DNA of 64,000 nucleotides from Chitinophaga rhizophila (GTDB taxonomy: Bacteria; Bacteroidota; Bacteroidia; Chitinophagales; Chitinophagaceae). Under the pieces are notes generated by a model. It worked only from the letters and a program-made list of their open reading frames with translations, did not search any database and had not been told where the DNA came from. Shown here in pieces: positions 8,515-18,097 of the stretch. Location: NCBI RefSeq assembly GCF_019492185.1, contig NZ_JAICCF010000005.1:496001-560000 (forward strand). Reading direction: 5' to 3'. A program made the position numbers and the translations under genes. Every line of letters starts with the position of its first letter. Positions within the stretch are counted from its first letter, which is position 1.

Positions 8515-8877
8515 CTAACTGAGCGTTACTTTCCGCCGGATTTTAAGCAGATCAACTTCTTCAGCAGCGTATTCATTTGCCCATGATTCCAGGGCAGCAA
8601 GTGCAGGGCCAAGGGCTCTGCCTTTCTCCGAAATGCGGTACCATACTTCGGGCGGAAAGCCATTCTTTTCCTCCCGCAGGAGCAGTCCATCCTGTTCCAT
8701 CTGTTTTAATTGTTCCAGTAGTACCTTTTTAGCCACTTTGGGAATGGCACGCCACAGCTCTGTAAACCGGATCTCCTCCTGATGGAAAAGGTAGTATAAG
8801 ATGATTGGTTTCCATTTACCAGATAGCGCCCCCAGTGCAACATTTAATCCGCAATATTTAAACTCGTTATAATTCAT
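8515..8877 (-). CDS. HxlR-family winged-helix transcriptional regulator
   Basis: A 120-residue DNA-binding protein of the HxlR/MarR-like family. The signature 'LSGKWKPIILYYL' is followed by the recognition region 'FTELWRAIPKVAKKVLLEQL' and the wing 'LLREE...PEVWYRISEKG'. A single Cys (C9) stands close to the N-terminus, the position used for thiol sensing in several HxlR regulators such as HypR and QorR; sensing here is inference. It is divergent from the metallo-hydrolase at 8974 with about 96 bases between, and is its likely regulator. Confidence 0.9.
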   Translation of the reverse strand: MNYNEFKYCGLNVALGALSGKWKPIILYYLFHQEEIRFTELWRAIPKVAKKVLLEQLKQMEQDGLLLREEKNGFPPEVWYRISEKGRALGPALAALESWANEYAAEEVDLLKIRRKVTLS

Positions 8878-8973
8878 GGTTACCGGAATGTAAACAGGTT
8901 ACTAATAAGTTACCTTCTTAAGATTTCGGGCGATATCCCTCATCTTCGTACAGCCAAAATTAAACGAATTATC

Positions 8974-9732
8974 ATGAATGTGCAATTACTGAGAAATGCT
9001 TCTCTGGTGCTGACAGTCAATGGCAAGACCATACTCGTTGATCCGTTCTTTGCCCCTAAAGAAGCATATGATGCTTTTGATTTCACAGGAAACAGCCGCC
9101 GCAATCCATTAGTAGATCTTCCATTAGGTGAACAGCAGTTGAATGAACTGGTTGCTGCGACAGATGCAGTATTACTGACACACATTCACCTGGACCATTG
9201 GGATGCACAGGCGATAGCACTATTATCCAAGGACATACCGGTATTTTGTCAGCCAGACAATGAGCAGACAATTGCTGCACAGGGTTTTACCGCTGTTACA
9301 GCGATTATAGACGAATTAACCTGGCAGGGAATTAAGATCAGTCGTACAGGCGGTAGACATGGTACAGGTGCAATAGGAGAGAAAATGGGCATTGTATCCG
9401 GTTATGTAGTCAATGATGGGACAGGATCGGTATATATTGCCGGTGATACTATCTGGTGTGAAGAAGTGAAGGATGCACTGGACAAATATCATCCTGAGAA
9501 GATTATTGTGAATGGTGGAGCCGCCAGGTTTATCCAGGGAGATCCTATTGTGATGGATATACCTGACATCATACAGGTATGTAATCATGCCCCGGCAGCA
9601 ATGGTATATGTAGTCCATCTGGAGGCGGTGAATCATGCGACTGAATCACGAAGAGATATCCTTCAGGCGTTGATTGGTCAGCAACTCAATGACAGGTGTC
9701 TTATACCAGAAGATGGAGCGTTCCTGTTTTAA
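8974..9732 (+). CDS. MBL-fold metallo-hydrolase
   Basis: A metallo-beta-lactamase superfamily hydrolase of 252 residues, cytoplasmic, without signal peptide. The metal motif 'LLTHIHLDHWDA' (HxHxDH, near residue 70) is intact, with further ligands likely in 'GRHGTG', 'AGDTIW' and 'VVHLEAVNHAT'. It resembles UlaG-like or RomA-like enzymes that act on small lactones or phosphodiesters, but the substrate cannot be assigned. It is divergent from an HxlR regulator, which suggests induction by a reactive electrophile or similar signal (inference). Confidence 0.88.
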   Translation: MNVQLLRNASLVLTVNGKTILVDPFFAPKEAYDAFDFTGNSRRNPLVDLPLGEQQLNELVAATDAVLLTHIHLDHWDAQAIALLSKDIPVFCQPDNEQTIAAQGFTAVTAIIDELTWQGIKISRTGGRHGTGAIGEKMGIVSGYVVNDGTGSVYIAGDTIWCEEVKDALDKYHPEKIIVNGGAARFIQGDPIVMDIPDIIQVCNHAPAAMVYVVHLEAVNHATESRRDILQALIGQQLNDRCLIPEDGAFLF

Positions 9733-9815
9733 GTAACAGGGGCACTGGTGGCACCAATTTTGCACAACCGGAGCGATAGTTCATTACCCACTGTAAAGTT
9801 TGAAATAACCATATC

Positions 9816-10652
9816 ATGGAGAAGAAACAGGTTGAAGTGATCAGTATTGATCCTCCGAATGTCACGGTTAAGCTGAATGGTCAGCAGTATATTGCGCCAG
9901 TTGAAGCCTATCTTGAAACCTGGCAGCCCCTTTCCGAAAGTTATTCTAAAGATCATAAAGGTATTCTTTGTCATAATTCCAGGGTGTTTAGCCGTCATTA
10001 CAAGGAGATCGATCTGGAAACATTTGAAGTAATATCAGAGCATGAGGCACCACTGACTGCCTACTTTAGGGACGCGCACAAGGTCTATATCGACAGCTCT
10101 ATGTGCCGTTTTACAGCAATACCTGGAGCAGATCCGGCTACTTTTGAGGTGACTGATATCAGTAAGGGTTTCAGCCGTGATAAGGATAGGGAATATTACT
10201 ACGACCAGCCATTGCCTTACAAGCTAAAAGATGCCCGGTTACTCAATGAGCAGTATGCTGTGGCAGATGGCAGGGTGTACGCGGCATATACCCGGCTGAT
10301 GGATGCAGATGCTGATTCTTTTCATATACCTTATCCGGAGCTGATTCCGAACGTGGCGATGGATAAAAACCACGTGTTTTTTCGGGATCAGATCGTGACA
10401 GATGCAGATGTCAGGACTTTCACATTCCTCCCAGCATGTGTAGACGCTGACCGGGCTTATTATGATAACTGGTATATAGACTTTTATGCCAAGGATAGCA
10501 CAAATGCCTGGTTCATACGAACGATCGATAAAGAGATGAAAAAGATTCGGGTAAAGGACACAACAGCATTTGTATTCAAGGTAGAAAATGAAAAAGGATA
10601 TGGCTACGATGGCGTTAACTGGTACCGGCAGGGAAAGAAAATGAAAAAGTAA
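9816..10652 (+). CDS. DKNYY-domain protein
   Basis: A 278-residue protein made of repeated short units of the DKNYY type, for example 'DRAYYDNWYIDFYAKDSTN' and 'DKNHVFFRDQIV', where a residue stretch of the form D.. .VYY is followed by a small hydrophobic turn. No signal peptide or membrane helix is visible. DKNYY proteins are widespread in Bacteroidota and Proteobacteria and have no known activity. The gene converges on the sensor kinase at 10701, separated by a bidirectional terminator. Confidence 0.75.
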   Translation: MEKKQVEVISIDPPNVTVKLNGQQYIAPVEAYLETWQPLSESYSKDHKGILCHNSRVFSRHYKEIDLETFEVISEHEAPLTAYFRDAHKVYIDSSMCRFTAIPGADPATFEVTDISKGFSRDKDREYYYDQPLPYKLKDARLLNEQYAVADGRVYAAYTRLMDADADSFHIPYPELIPNVAMDKNHVFFRDQIVTDADVRTFTFLPACVDADRAYYDNWYIDFYAKDSTNAWFIRTIDKEMKKIRVKDTTAFVFKVENEKGYGYDGVNWYRQGKKMKK

Positions 10653-10658
10653 TTAAAC

Positions 10659-10692
10659 GAGGAATAGCTGTTTCCAGATGCAGCTATTCCTC
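10659..10692. terminator. Bidirectional terminator
   Basis: GAGGAATAGCTG and CAGCTATTCCTC pair perfectly (12 bp) around a 10-base loop, between two convergent genes. Confidence 0.85.
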
Positions 10693-10700
10693 TATATAGA

Positions 10701-13142
10701 TCAGTTTACAGCGGTTGAAGATACCTCTGAAGCCGCATTAGTAAGTGGTACACTGATCGCAAAAGTGATATTGATGGCAGTACCTTGACGACTATTAATG
10801 TCTAACTCCCCATCAATATCCTTTGACAACCCGCGGATAAGCTTCAGCCCCAGCCCCCATACTTTTCCATATAACACTTCATTGGTAATACCTATACCGT
10901 TGTCCTGGATGCTTAATGTCGCACTTTCTTCAGTTGAGCGCAAAGTAATATGTATGCGCTGACCCGTTTCAGCCTTTGGGAAGGCATATTTGATAGCATT
11001 CGTAACTGCTTCGTTAACGATCAATCCAAGTGGGATAGCCTGTGAAACGTCAAGTTCCAGTTCATCCACCTGCACGTTGAAGCCGATAGTGTTTTTTACG
11101 TTATAGCTCTGGCGCAGGTAATATACCAGTTCAGGAAGATAAGTGCTCATGTCAACAGATGCCACGTTTTCATTGTGATATAATTTCTGATGTATCAAGG
11201 ACATGGCATGTATCCTGTTCTGGCTCTCCTGGATAGCCAGCAATGCCTCGTTTTCAAGGTAGGCGGACTGTGATTCCAGCAGGCTTACTATTGTCTGCAG
11301 GTTGTTCTTAACACGATGATGTACCTCCCGTAACAACCATTCTTTTTCGTTAAGCAACTGTTGCAACACCCTGTTCCGGGATAATGCATCCTGGCTGGCT
11401 TTACGCTTTATACGATACTGATTATACAGTAGCGTAACGATGATAAGCAATAGTATGATACCGCCAAGGGTAATATTGCCTATCATTGAAGATCTGGAGA
11501 GTTTCGCTTTCTGCAGCTGACTATCCTGTTTAAGGATTCGTATGTCCTGGTCTTTCTTCTGTGTCTCATATTTGACGGTGAGATCGGCCATTTGTTTACG
11601 CTGAATAATGCTATAGACAGAGTCTGTATACAAGTGATATTGTTGCAGGTGGCCAATAGCGGACGTATAATTCCCTTCCGCGGAGTCAATTCTGAACAGC
11701 AGGTTGTGCGTGCGTGCCAGATCAGCCGCAGATGCCCCTGCAAGGGGATGGGCCAGCGTGAGTGTTGCATACTCGCGTGCCTGTATATATTTACCAGTCT
11801 TGAAGTAAAAGTTACCCAATTGGTTATATGCCATTAGGGTCTCGGCAAACATAAATTGCGGAGGGAAGCGTTTTGCCATCTCAAGGAAGTATAGATAACT
11901 TTCCAGGGCTTTTGGTTCATTGCCCATGGCATCGTAGGCAGCGGCAGTCTCACTGGCCAGCAGCATGCGATCTAACGCATTATTAGGAGGCAGATGGGTA
12001 TTGATGCTGTCTATTAACTTGAGGGACCGGGCAGGCATTTTTACACGGCGGAATAAGACAACCTTGTAGGTAAAGCTTTTGAACCAGAGTATTTTTGTCT
12101 CCGGGGTCAGCGGACCCTGTAGCGACTTATCTATCCAAAAAAAGGCATTACTGGTATTGTCTACGTTACCATACATCTGAGCAATACGCAAATAGTAGAG
12201 CGTAGCTAGTGCTGTATCTTTCGTCGCTGTCGCATATTTTATAGCTTCCTCAGCATATCGCAGCCCTAAGACGGCATCGGCTTTTAAGGTATATAAATAG
12301 GACAATGTATAGTAGCAATATTGGTGGTGAAGGAATCCCAATCCTTTTTGAATTTCCAATGCACGCAGAATTTCTTTCTCTACATCAGCTGGGCGCATCC
12401 GTAGATGCTCAAATGAGGCCACTTGTATGATGCGATGTTCGAGTATGACCAGCTTATTCTTTCGGGCGATGGCGGTCGCCTCCCCAAATAAGCTATCTTT
12501 TTGCGGCATACCAGGAGGAAGGGCATCTGCCTGATACAAAAGGCATGCGCCCAGTAGTGGCTGATTATCAGTTTGTTTACAAAGTGTTACCGCTTCATTG
12601 AAGTAGATCTGGCTCTTAGGGATGTTCATCTCCTGTGCGGCCTTACCACCCAGTATCCAGTAACTCTGCATTAGCCAGAAGTTGTCTTTCAGGGTTTTGC
12701 TTGCCTCAAGTAACATGTTAGCATACCGATCTGCCATTTCCAGGTCTTTGGGATCTGCCCCTGGCTTATGCAGATAGTAGTTCGCCAGTTCTGCCAGCAA
12801 TTGCAGCCTCGGAATACTTTGTAGTTTTGCCAGCGCCTTTTCAGCATCCTGAATCTTTCCAGAATCGATCAAATCTCTGCCTATAAATTCCTTTCCTGTT
12901 TTATAACCTTCATTGTACGGAGTCAGCCTGCTTAGACGAAAGATGCCAGTGGTATATAACATTGTACTGTCTTTGTCCATTTGCCCCTGGCAGGCGGCAT
13001 ATAAGAAGTTGGCTGTAGTCTGAACCAGGAAGCGCTGCAGATCGGCATTATAAGTGGGTGGCACAGGGTTATGCAGTACCTGGGCATGTGACGATATTAC
13101 ACTAGTCAGTAAGAGCCAGCAAAAAAGTATGTGTCGGTACAT
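10701..13142 (-). CDS. TPR-containing sensor histidine kinase (HisKA_2 type)
   Basis: A membrane sensor kinase of 813 residues. It has an N-terminal signal peptide ('LLLTSVISSHAQ'), a long periplasmic alpha-helical region of tetratricopeptide-like repeats (about residues 40-540), one transmembrane helix near 555-575 ('ITLGGIILLLIIVTLLY'), a short coiled coil, and the DHp motif 'REVHHRVKNNLQTI' with the phosphorylated His near residue 604. The ATPase domain has the N box 'NEAVTNAIKYAFP', G1 'DNGIGI' and G2 'GLGLKLIRGL'. This is the HisKA_2/HWE-like group that often signals to stand-alone receiver proteins. No response regulator gene lies next to it, so the partner is elsewhere. Confidence 0.92.
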   Translation of the reverse strand: MYRHILFCWLLLTSVISSHAQVLHNPVPPTYNADLQRFLVQTTANFLYAACQGQMDKDSTMLYTTGIFRLSRLTPYNEGYKTGKEFIGRDLIDSGKIQDAEKALAKLQSIPRLQLLAELANYYLHKPGADPKDLEMADRYANMLLEASKTLKDNFWLMQSYWILGGKAAQEMNIPKSQIYFNEAVTLCKQTDNQPLLGACLLYQADALPPGMPQKDSLFGEATAIARKNKLVILEHRIIQVASFEHLRMRPADVEKEILRALEIQKGLGFLHHQYCYYTLSYLYTLKADAVLGLRYAEEAIKYATATKDTALATLYYLRIAQMYGNVDNTSNAFFWIDKSLQGPLTPETKILWFKSFTYKVVLFRRVKMPARSLKLIDSINTHLPPNNALDRMLLASETAAAYDAMGNEPKALESYLYFLEMAKRFPPQFMFAETLMAYNQLGNFYFKTGKYIQAREYATLTLAHPLAGASAADLARTHNLLFRIDSAEGNYTSAIGHLQQYHLYTDSVYSIIQRKQMADLTVKYETQKKDQDIRILKQDSQLQKAKLSRSSMIGNITLGGIILLLIIVTLLYNQYRIKRKASQDALSRNRVLQQLLNEKEWLLREVHHRVKNNLQTIVSLLESQSAYLENEALLAIQESQNRIHAMSLIHQKLYHNENVASVDMSTYLPELVYYLRQSYNVKNTIGFNVQVDELELDVSQAIPLGLIVNEAVTNAIKYAFPKAETGQRIHITLRSTEESATLSIQDNGIGITNEVLYGKVWGLGLKLIRGLSKDIDGELDINSRQGTAINITFAISVPLTNAASEVSSTAVN

Positions 13143-13343
13143 GGGGGATTTTGGTTTGGGAACTAAAATACAAAATGCCGGTAAGTTCTACAGAAATTCC
13201 ATTATAGTATAGATAAATACACCTTACAGTATGTTGAGCTATTAGAATGCTGATAGGCGCATATTATTCATCTTAGTTTTCTGATCCAATAGCCTGGGCT
13301 AACTTTGGTTATAGTAATAATAATGACATCAAAACTAATCAGC

Positions 13344-13631
13344 ATGAAGATTTATTTAACGGCAGTAATAAAAGCAAAACGTGCGTATACGGCTTCAATT
13401 GCGTCAATGCTTCAGAATATGGTAGTGCATACGAAGAAGGAAAGTGCATGTCTTCAATATGACCTGCATCGGTCAACCGAGAATGACAACGTTTTCTTCT
13501 TTTATGAGATCTGGGAAAATCAGGAGGGGTTAGATATGCATAACCTGCAACCTTATATCCGGGAATTTGTGAAAGTAGCGGAGGACCAATTGGAAGAACC
13601 ACCCTTAATCATCAAAGGCACACTATTATAA
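13344..13631 (+). CDS. Antibiotic biosynthesis monooxygenase (ABM) domain protein, YgiN-like
   Basis: A small ferredoxin-like-fold protein (95 residues from this start) of the ABM / quinol monooxygenase group. The pattern 'KIYLTAVIKAK' then 'KKESACLQYDLHRS' and 'FFFYEIWENQEGLDMH' is typical: a leading beta strand, then 'E.GCL.Y.L', 'F.....W.....L..H'. Members oxidise quinols or degrade haem-like substrates, or have no defined substrate. In-frame ATG codons exist at 13305 and 13323; I chose 13344 because family members start with this strand, but 13323 is equally readable. Confidence 0.75.
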   Translation: MKIYLTAVIKAKRAYTASIASMLQNMVVHTKKESACLQYDLHRSTENDNVFFFYEIWENQEGLDMHNLQPYIREFVKVAEDQLEEPPLIIKGTLL

Positions 13632-13632
13632 T

Positions 13633-13662
13633 CACCACCGGTAGGTATCTACAGCGGTGGTG
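13633..13662 (+). terminator. Terminator after ABM gene
   Basis: CACCACCG and CGGTGGTG form an 8-bp GC-rich stem two bases after the stop codon. A second weaker hairpin (13709-13736) followed by TTTTT comes shortly after. Confidence 0.65.
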
Positions 13663-14078
13663 CTACGTTTTCAGGTAATTAGTATAACCAAAGAGTGTAC
13701 ATATATAGAGAGGTGTTTGCATTGACAGGCGCCTCTTCGTTTTTCCCTTATCGTATTTTTATACGATACTCGTTTCAGTTAAGATGAATATACGAACAAC
13801 CGTTAGCCATAATGCATGTGGATAAGTTTTTTTTTCCGCTGACTGGAAATATTTTCCGCCTCATGGAATGGATAAGCCCGGTGTTTTATTTTTATCTCAT
13901 TGTATTTCAATAAGTAATGTGGGTAAGGATTTCCGGCATCCATTTAGCATAAAGGGTAAACGTAGATCTACAGGAAAATAATACGACAGAAGAAGTAAAG
14001 TGTTTTGCTGAAGTAAAGAAACCGAGACATCATATCCTAGTTAATAATTTTTTATTACCGAATCACCATCGCGTTATA

Positions 14079-14086
14079 TATATTTG
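14079..14086 (+). promoter_or_regulatory. Candidate Bacteroidota -7 box (TATATTTG)
   Basis: TATATTTG matches the TAnnTTTG -7 consensus of Bacteroidota sigma-ABfr promoters, 39 bases before the beta-helix lipoprotein start. No good TTTG -33 box lies 17-23 bases upstream. The 490-base gap from 13632 otherwise holds only the two terminators noted after the ABM gene. Confidence 0.45.
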
Positions 14087-14124
14087 CGACGCGAGAAAAT
14101 TTTAACCATATTTTTAACTACAAC

Positions 14125-15525
14125 ATGAAGAAGAACCGCACCTACATTGCGCAGTCAATGATCTGCGCAGCTATGCTTGCACTTTCCGTAAGCTGCAAAA
14201 AAGAAGAAGCATTTCAGGAAAAGCTAAACACAGACAACAATCTGGCCGCTACCACAACTACAACAGGTAGACAATTTACACTCGTTCCTGATGTGAATGG
14301 CCGTCTGGCTTTAGACAATTCAAGTGGCTACTACAAGCCGGGAGACGTTATTAATCTTAAAGGCAACTTTAAAGTAATCCAGGTTTCTAATCTGAGTGGA
14401 GACGCATCAGCGCCTATTATAATCAGGAACCTGTCCGGAACCACTGTCAACATTGGAAATCCATCCTGGAATGGCGGTGCTTACGGTGTAGCATGTGTAT
14501 TCTGGAACTGTCATTACATTCGTTTCGGCGGACAATCAGGCCAGTCATCTGTGGTGATAACCGGCTCAACGCAGACTGCTAGAGCATCTTACTTCGACCT
14601 TCAACTTGGAAACAAGACAGATAACATAGAAATATGTAACCTGACTATCCAGAATGGCGGTAATGGTATTGTTGCGAAAACAGATCCGGTAAAGGGTGAT
14701 GCGAGTACCGCGTTTCCTAATACCACCATGTCAAATCTGAAGATTCATGACCTGCTGATCAAAAATACCAAGAACGAAGCGATGTATATCGGTCATACCG
14801 CTACCTATTGGGATCTGACAGCAAACGCTCCTTACTATGGATCAACTACTGCAATGGCTTCCGGTCATCAGTATGTTCAGCCAGTAATGTGGCGCAATGT
14901 GAAGATTTACAACAACACGATAAAGGACATCGGACTTGATGGTATACAGACGGCAGCAATCGACCAGCTTGAAGTGTACAACAATGAAGTGACCAATTGG
15001 GCCTTACAAAAAGACTGGTCGCATAATGGAGGTATCCTGATCGGAGGACGTACTATGAACACAAATGTTCACGATAACTATGTTCATGACGGATGGGGAG
15101 AGCTGCTGCAATTCTATGGTTCAGGGCAGAACGGTGCAACACACATCATTCACAATAACCTTTTCAGAAACGGTCAGCTTGAAGGTGTAAGCCTTAGAGG
15201 AACTGCGAATGCTGTTGTGAGATTTACAAACAATACTGTTGCCTGGACTAAAGGAAACAGCCTGCGTCTGAATGGTAGTACCGGTATGAAAGCTGCACAG
15301 ATTATTAATGGTAATGCGTTCATCAGACCAATCAACGGCGTACCAAACATCTCTGTCAGAAACTACATCTATGCTGAAGCGGGAGCCACCTTTACAGAAG
15401 GTACTGGTTCACTTGCAAACAAGAAGTTTCCGACCGTGCAGTCATCAAAAACTGACATAGCCAACTTGTATTATCCGCTGACAGGTTCTCAGATGGGAGT
15501 AGCCGGGTACAGGAAATCATACTAA
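14125..15525 (+). CDS. Right-handed beta-helix repeat lipoprotein
   Basis: An exported lipoprotein of 466 residues. Its signal peptide ends in the lipobox 'LSVSC' (Cys 25) followed by 'KKEE'. The rest is a parallel beta-helix, shown by repeated coils of the form 'IRFGGQSG', 'IEICNLTIQNGGNGI', 'LKIHDLLIKNTKNEAMYIG', 'VKIYNNTIKDIGLDGI', 'LEVYNNEVTNW' and 'NVHDNYVHDGWGE'. Such folds occur in polysaccharide lyases and in binding proteins. I see no decisive catalytic motif, so lyase activity is possible but unproven. It may act on plant or bacterial polysaccharides, as the pectate-lyase-like gene at 20.6 kb suggests. Confidence 0.8.
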   Translation: MKKNRTYIAQSMICAAMLALSVSCKKEEAFQEKLNTDNNLAATTTTTGRQFTLVPDVNGRLALDNSSGYYKPGDVINLKGNFKVIQVSNLSGDASAPIIIRNLSGTTVNIGNPSWNGGAYGVACVFWNCHYIRFGGQSGQSSVVITGSTQTARASYFDLQLGNKTDNIEICNLTIQNGGNGIVAKTDPVKGDASTAFPNTTMSNLKIHDLLIKNTKNEAMYIGHTATYWDLTANAPYYGSTTAMASGHQYVQPVMWRNVKIYNNTIKDIGLDGIQTAAIDQLEVYNNEVTNWALQKDWSHNGGILIGGRTMNTNVHDNYVHDGWGELLQFYGSGQNGATHIIHNNLFRNGQLEGVSLRGTANAVVRFTNNTVAWTKGNSLRLNGSTGMKAAQIINGNAFIRPINGVPNISVRNYIYAEAGATFTEGTGSLANKKFPTVQSSKTDIANLYYPLTGSQMGVAGYRKSY

Positions 15526-15551
15526 CATTGAATGCTATTTGCTATTATCAG

Positions 15552-15584
15552 GCCCATGGAATTGTTATTCCATGGGCTTTTTTT
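15552..15584 (+). terminator. Strong intrinsic terminator
   Basis: GCCCATGGAA and TTCCATGGGC pair perfectly around a 6-base loop, followed by seven T. It ends the beta-helix gene. A second imperfect stem at 15592-15632 probably serves the convergent monooxygenase gene. Confidence 0.9.
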
Positions 15585-15673
15585 ATTAGTAAAGTGAAAC
15601 ATCCGCTGGATTTGCATCCAGGGACGCTTCACTTGTGGTGGGTTTTCCGGATAGTGATATAACATCTAGCAGA

Positions 15674-16792
15674 TTAGCTTATTCCAAGATTACTCCTTAG
15701 CGCAAGTTGCTTACCATGATTCATAATAGCCATGGCATATCTGGTTTGTTGCTCATTCCAGTAGCCAAGTGCCATTCCCAGGTCGTCATGATCTGCAAGG
15801 CTGTGTGACAGTACAACGGCATCACGGTAAGCTTTGGCGGTTCCTGACGCTGTATGCGGTCTTACTACAAAGGCTGCGTCACCCAGAATGGCAATTCTGC
15901 CCTCATACATCTTAGGAACTGCTAAGTCAAATATTACCTGTAGGAAGGGTTCCCTGGTTTGATATATCCGGTCTTTCAATATAGCGGGCAAATGTTTATC
16001 TGCAAGTTCCCTCAGTGCGGTCTTAGCGTCATTATTTAACATCCCTGCTGGCACGCTGTATCGCCTTTTGTTGCCGTTGTTGTCAGTCAGTAGTTTGTTT
16101 AGCAGTGCGGCTGACTTATTCAAGTACCACACCCAGTTGAACAATCTATTGCCTTTGGATAGTTCTCCTCCCGGGCCGGGAACCATATAGGAAAGTATGT
16201 GTGACTGTTCGTAAGGATAAAGCGAGAATTTGTCTGAGAAGAAGTTTCCTTCAGCGGCTGTCATATCTTTCTCTGGTATGAGTCCACGGTACGCTACATA
16301 CCCCGCGTATTGCGGAGTAACATGCGGAAGAAAAGTTTTCCTTACTGTCGAATTGTAACCGTCAGCGCCAATGAGCAGGTCACCAGTAACTGATGAGCCA
16401 TTTTTGAAAGTTGCACTTACTGCATGCGCGTTTTGCGAAATATGCTCCACCTCATATCCAAAGAAATATCTTTCTTTTGGAAAATAGTCTTTGAGGTGCC
16501 GCCAGAGGTAATTCCAGGACGTGAACACTGTATCATTCTGATATTTCAGGATGGGACGTCCCTGTTCGTCTAATATCTGTCTTTGCCTGGCAGGTACTCC
16601 GAACACTTCAGACGGTACAATACCATATTCTATTAAATAGTCAATCATTTCCGGCTGTATCACCAAACCTGCGCCTCTGTCCTTCATATCTGCCGCTGCA
16701 CGCTCGTATATATTGACATCAAAACCCTGTTGCAGCATGGCAATACCAGTAATCAGTCCGCCGATTGAGCCACCTATAACTATTATTTTCAT
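15674..16792 (-). CDS. FAD-dependent aromatic monooxygenase (2,6-dihydroxypyridine hydroxylase-like)
   Basis: A class A flavoprotein hydroxylase of 372 residues. It has the FAD motif 'VIGGSIGGLITGIAM' at the N-terminus, the 'DG' motif 'LLIGADGYNSTVRK' and the 'GD' motif 'AILGDAAFVVRPH'. The segment 'GAGLVIQPEMIDYL' and 'YAGYVAYRGLIPE' most resemble 2,6-dihydroxypyridine 3-monooxygenase (nicotine pathway) and related enzymes. I chose ATG 16792 ('MKIIVIGG') because an upstream in-frame start at 16903 would overlap the MFS gene and add an unrelated leader. The MFS stop is 2 bases before this ATG, so they form an operon. Substrate unknown; detoxification of an aromatic or antibiotic is plausible. 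Confidence 0.85.
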   Translation of the reverse strand: MKIIVIGGSIGGLITGIAMLQQGFDVNIYERAAADMKDRGAGLVIQPEMIDYLIEYGIVPSEVFGVPARQRQILDEQGRPILKYQNDTVFTSWNYLWRHLKDYFPKERYFFGYEVEHISQNAHAVSATFKNGSSVTGDLLIGADGYNSTVRKTFLPHVTPQYAGYVAYRGLIPEKDMTAAEGNFFSDKFSLYPYEQSHILSYMVPGPGGELSKGNRLFNWVWYLNKSAALLNKLLTDNNGNKRRYSVPAGMLNNDAKTALRELADKHLPAILKDRIYQTREPFLQVIFDLAVPKMYEGRIAILGDAAFVVRPHTASGTAKAYRDAVVLSHSLADHDDLGMALGYWNEQQTRYAMAIMNHGKQLALRSNLGIS

Positions 16793-16794
16793 GA

Positions 16795-17964
16795 TCAGTT
16801 CATTTGTTTTTGCATACGCTGAGTACCTATAACATTGAGGATTGACAGTATTCCGAGCAGAATCATAAAGGATGTTGCCCAGCTCCATCCTCCGGCGTTC
16901 CATAACAGGATGGACAGATAAGTACCCAGCGCTCCGCCGATGAAATAACTGGTCATATATATCATATTGATTCTGCTGTTAGCGAGATGGTCCAGGGAAT
17001 AGATAATTGAGATATTTGTCACTTGTGTTGCCTGCACTCCTACATCCAGTAAAACGACAGTCAGCCAGATGCCGGCTACTGATCCGGGAAATAGTTTAAG
17101 TATCAGGATACTGATAAGCGTAAGTCCTGTTGAAAAGAGCAGCGACCTGCCATGCGTACCCTTATCTGCCAGTTTACCAAATAGTGGAGCTAAGAACGCG
17201 CCTGCCGCTGCAAGTAGCCCAAACATGCCAATAAGTGATGCCGAATAATTGAACGGAGGCTCACTCAGGTAAAAGGTTAGTGTTACCCCAAATGCGCTTA
17301 ATGTACCAAAAGCCAGCATACCAGTAAGAGCGGTACGCCTCAGCAGCGGAAATCTGCGCAGCTGATCAATTGTTGATTTAAGAAGTCCGCCATACGTGCC
17401 ATTAAACCGTTCATGGATAGGAGGAAAGTCTGCCTGCATAAGAACCCCTGTAAAGAAGACCATCACAGCCGATAGCAAATACACATATTGCCAGCCCAGC
17501 CAATTAGTAACAAACCCACTGAATACACGCGCTACAAGTATCCCTACCAGAATACCTGTAAAGATCTGTGCAACAATCTTACCCCTGTTTTCTTTCACCA
17601 GACTGGCAGCCATTGGGAGTATTACCTGTGCTACGACTGAGAAAACTCCGATAAGCAAACTGCCGGCGTATAAAAGCGGTAGCGTAGGCGCAAATGCCAT
17701 CAGTAAAAGAGAAAGAAACAATCCTGCCTGCAGATATAATATAAGTTTCTTTCGCTCAATCATATCCCCGATAGGGGTTAGGAAAAACAATCCAATGCCA
17801 TACCCTACCTGTGCAAGTACAGAGATAATACCAGCCTTCTCTGTGTTTATCTGAAATGTATGCGCAATTGCATTGAGTATCGGTTGACTATAATAAACAT
17901 TGGCTACGCTGATACCTGCGGTGGTAGCCATGATAAATACCTGTGTTTTTGTAAGAGATGCCAT
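16795..17964 (-). CDS. MFS transporter
   Basis: A 389-residue inner-membrane major facilitator with about twelve hydrophobic helices. The loop motif after TM2 reads 'PIGDMIERKK' (motif A 'GxLaDrxGRkk'-like). It resembles drug/small-molecule efflux members of the AraJ/YnfM type ('GISVANVYYSQPILNAI'). It is the first gene of a two-gene operon with the FAD monooxygenase, and lies downstream of a Crp-family regulator on the same strand about 130 bases away. Together this suggests export and modification of one compound (inference). Confidence 0.88.
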   Translation of the reverse strand: MASLTKTQVFIMATTAGISVANVYYSQPILNAIAHTFQINTEKAGIISVLAQVGYGIGLFFLTPIGDMIERKKLILYLQAGLFLSLLLMAFAPTLPLLYAGSLLIGVFSVVAQVILPMAASLVKENRGKIVAQIFTGILVGILVARVFSGFVTNWLGWQYVYLLSAVMVFFTGVLMQADFPPIHERFNGTYGGLLKSTIDQLRRFPLLRRTALTGMLAFGTLSAFGVTLTFYLSEPPFNYSASLIGMFGLLAAAGAFLAPLFGKLADKGTHGRSLLFSTGLTLISILILKLFPGSVAGIWLTVVLLDVGVQATQVTNISIIYSLDHLANSRINMIYMTSYFIGGALGTYLSILLWNAGGWSWATSFMILLGILSILNVIGTQRMQKQMN

Positions 17965-18097
17965 TTTTATATAGTTTAATTACTTGTTTGTCTGTCGTTA
18001 TTAAGACAGTACAAAGTTGGCATCTCTACGGGCCTTGTCCAATGAACTGGTATAGGAAAACAGGGCTAACTGGTTCAACAAAAATAGTTGAACTGGA

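Noticed and set aside
15674-16792. FAD monooxygenase as a TetX tetracycline-inactivating enzyme
   Set aside because: The N-terminal and middle motifs fit 2,6-dihydroxypyridine hydroxylase relatives better. Tetracycline-type assignment is not supported.
17985-18020. Possible operator CTGTC...GACAG before the MFS gene
   Set aside because: Five-base arms are too short to claim a binding site without other evidence.
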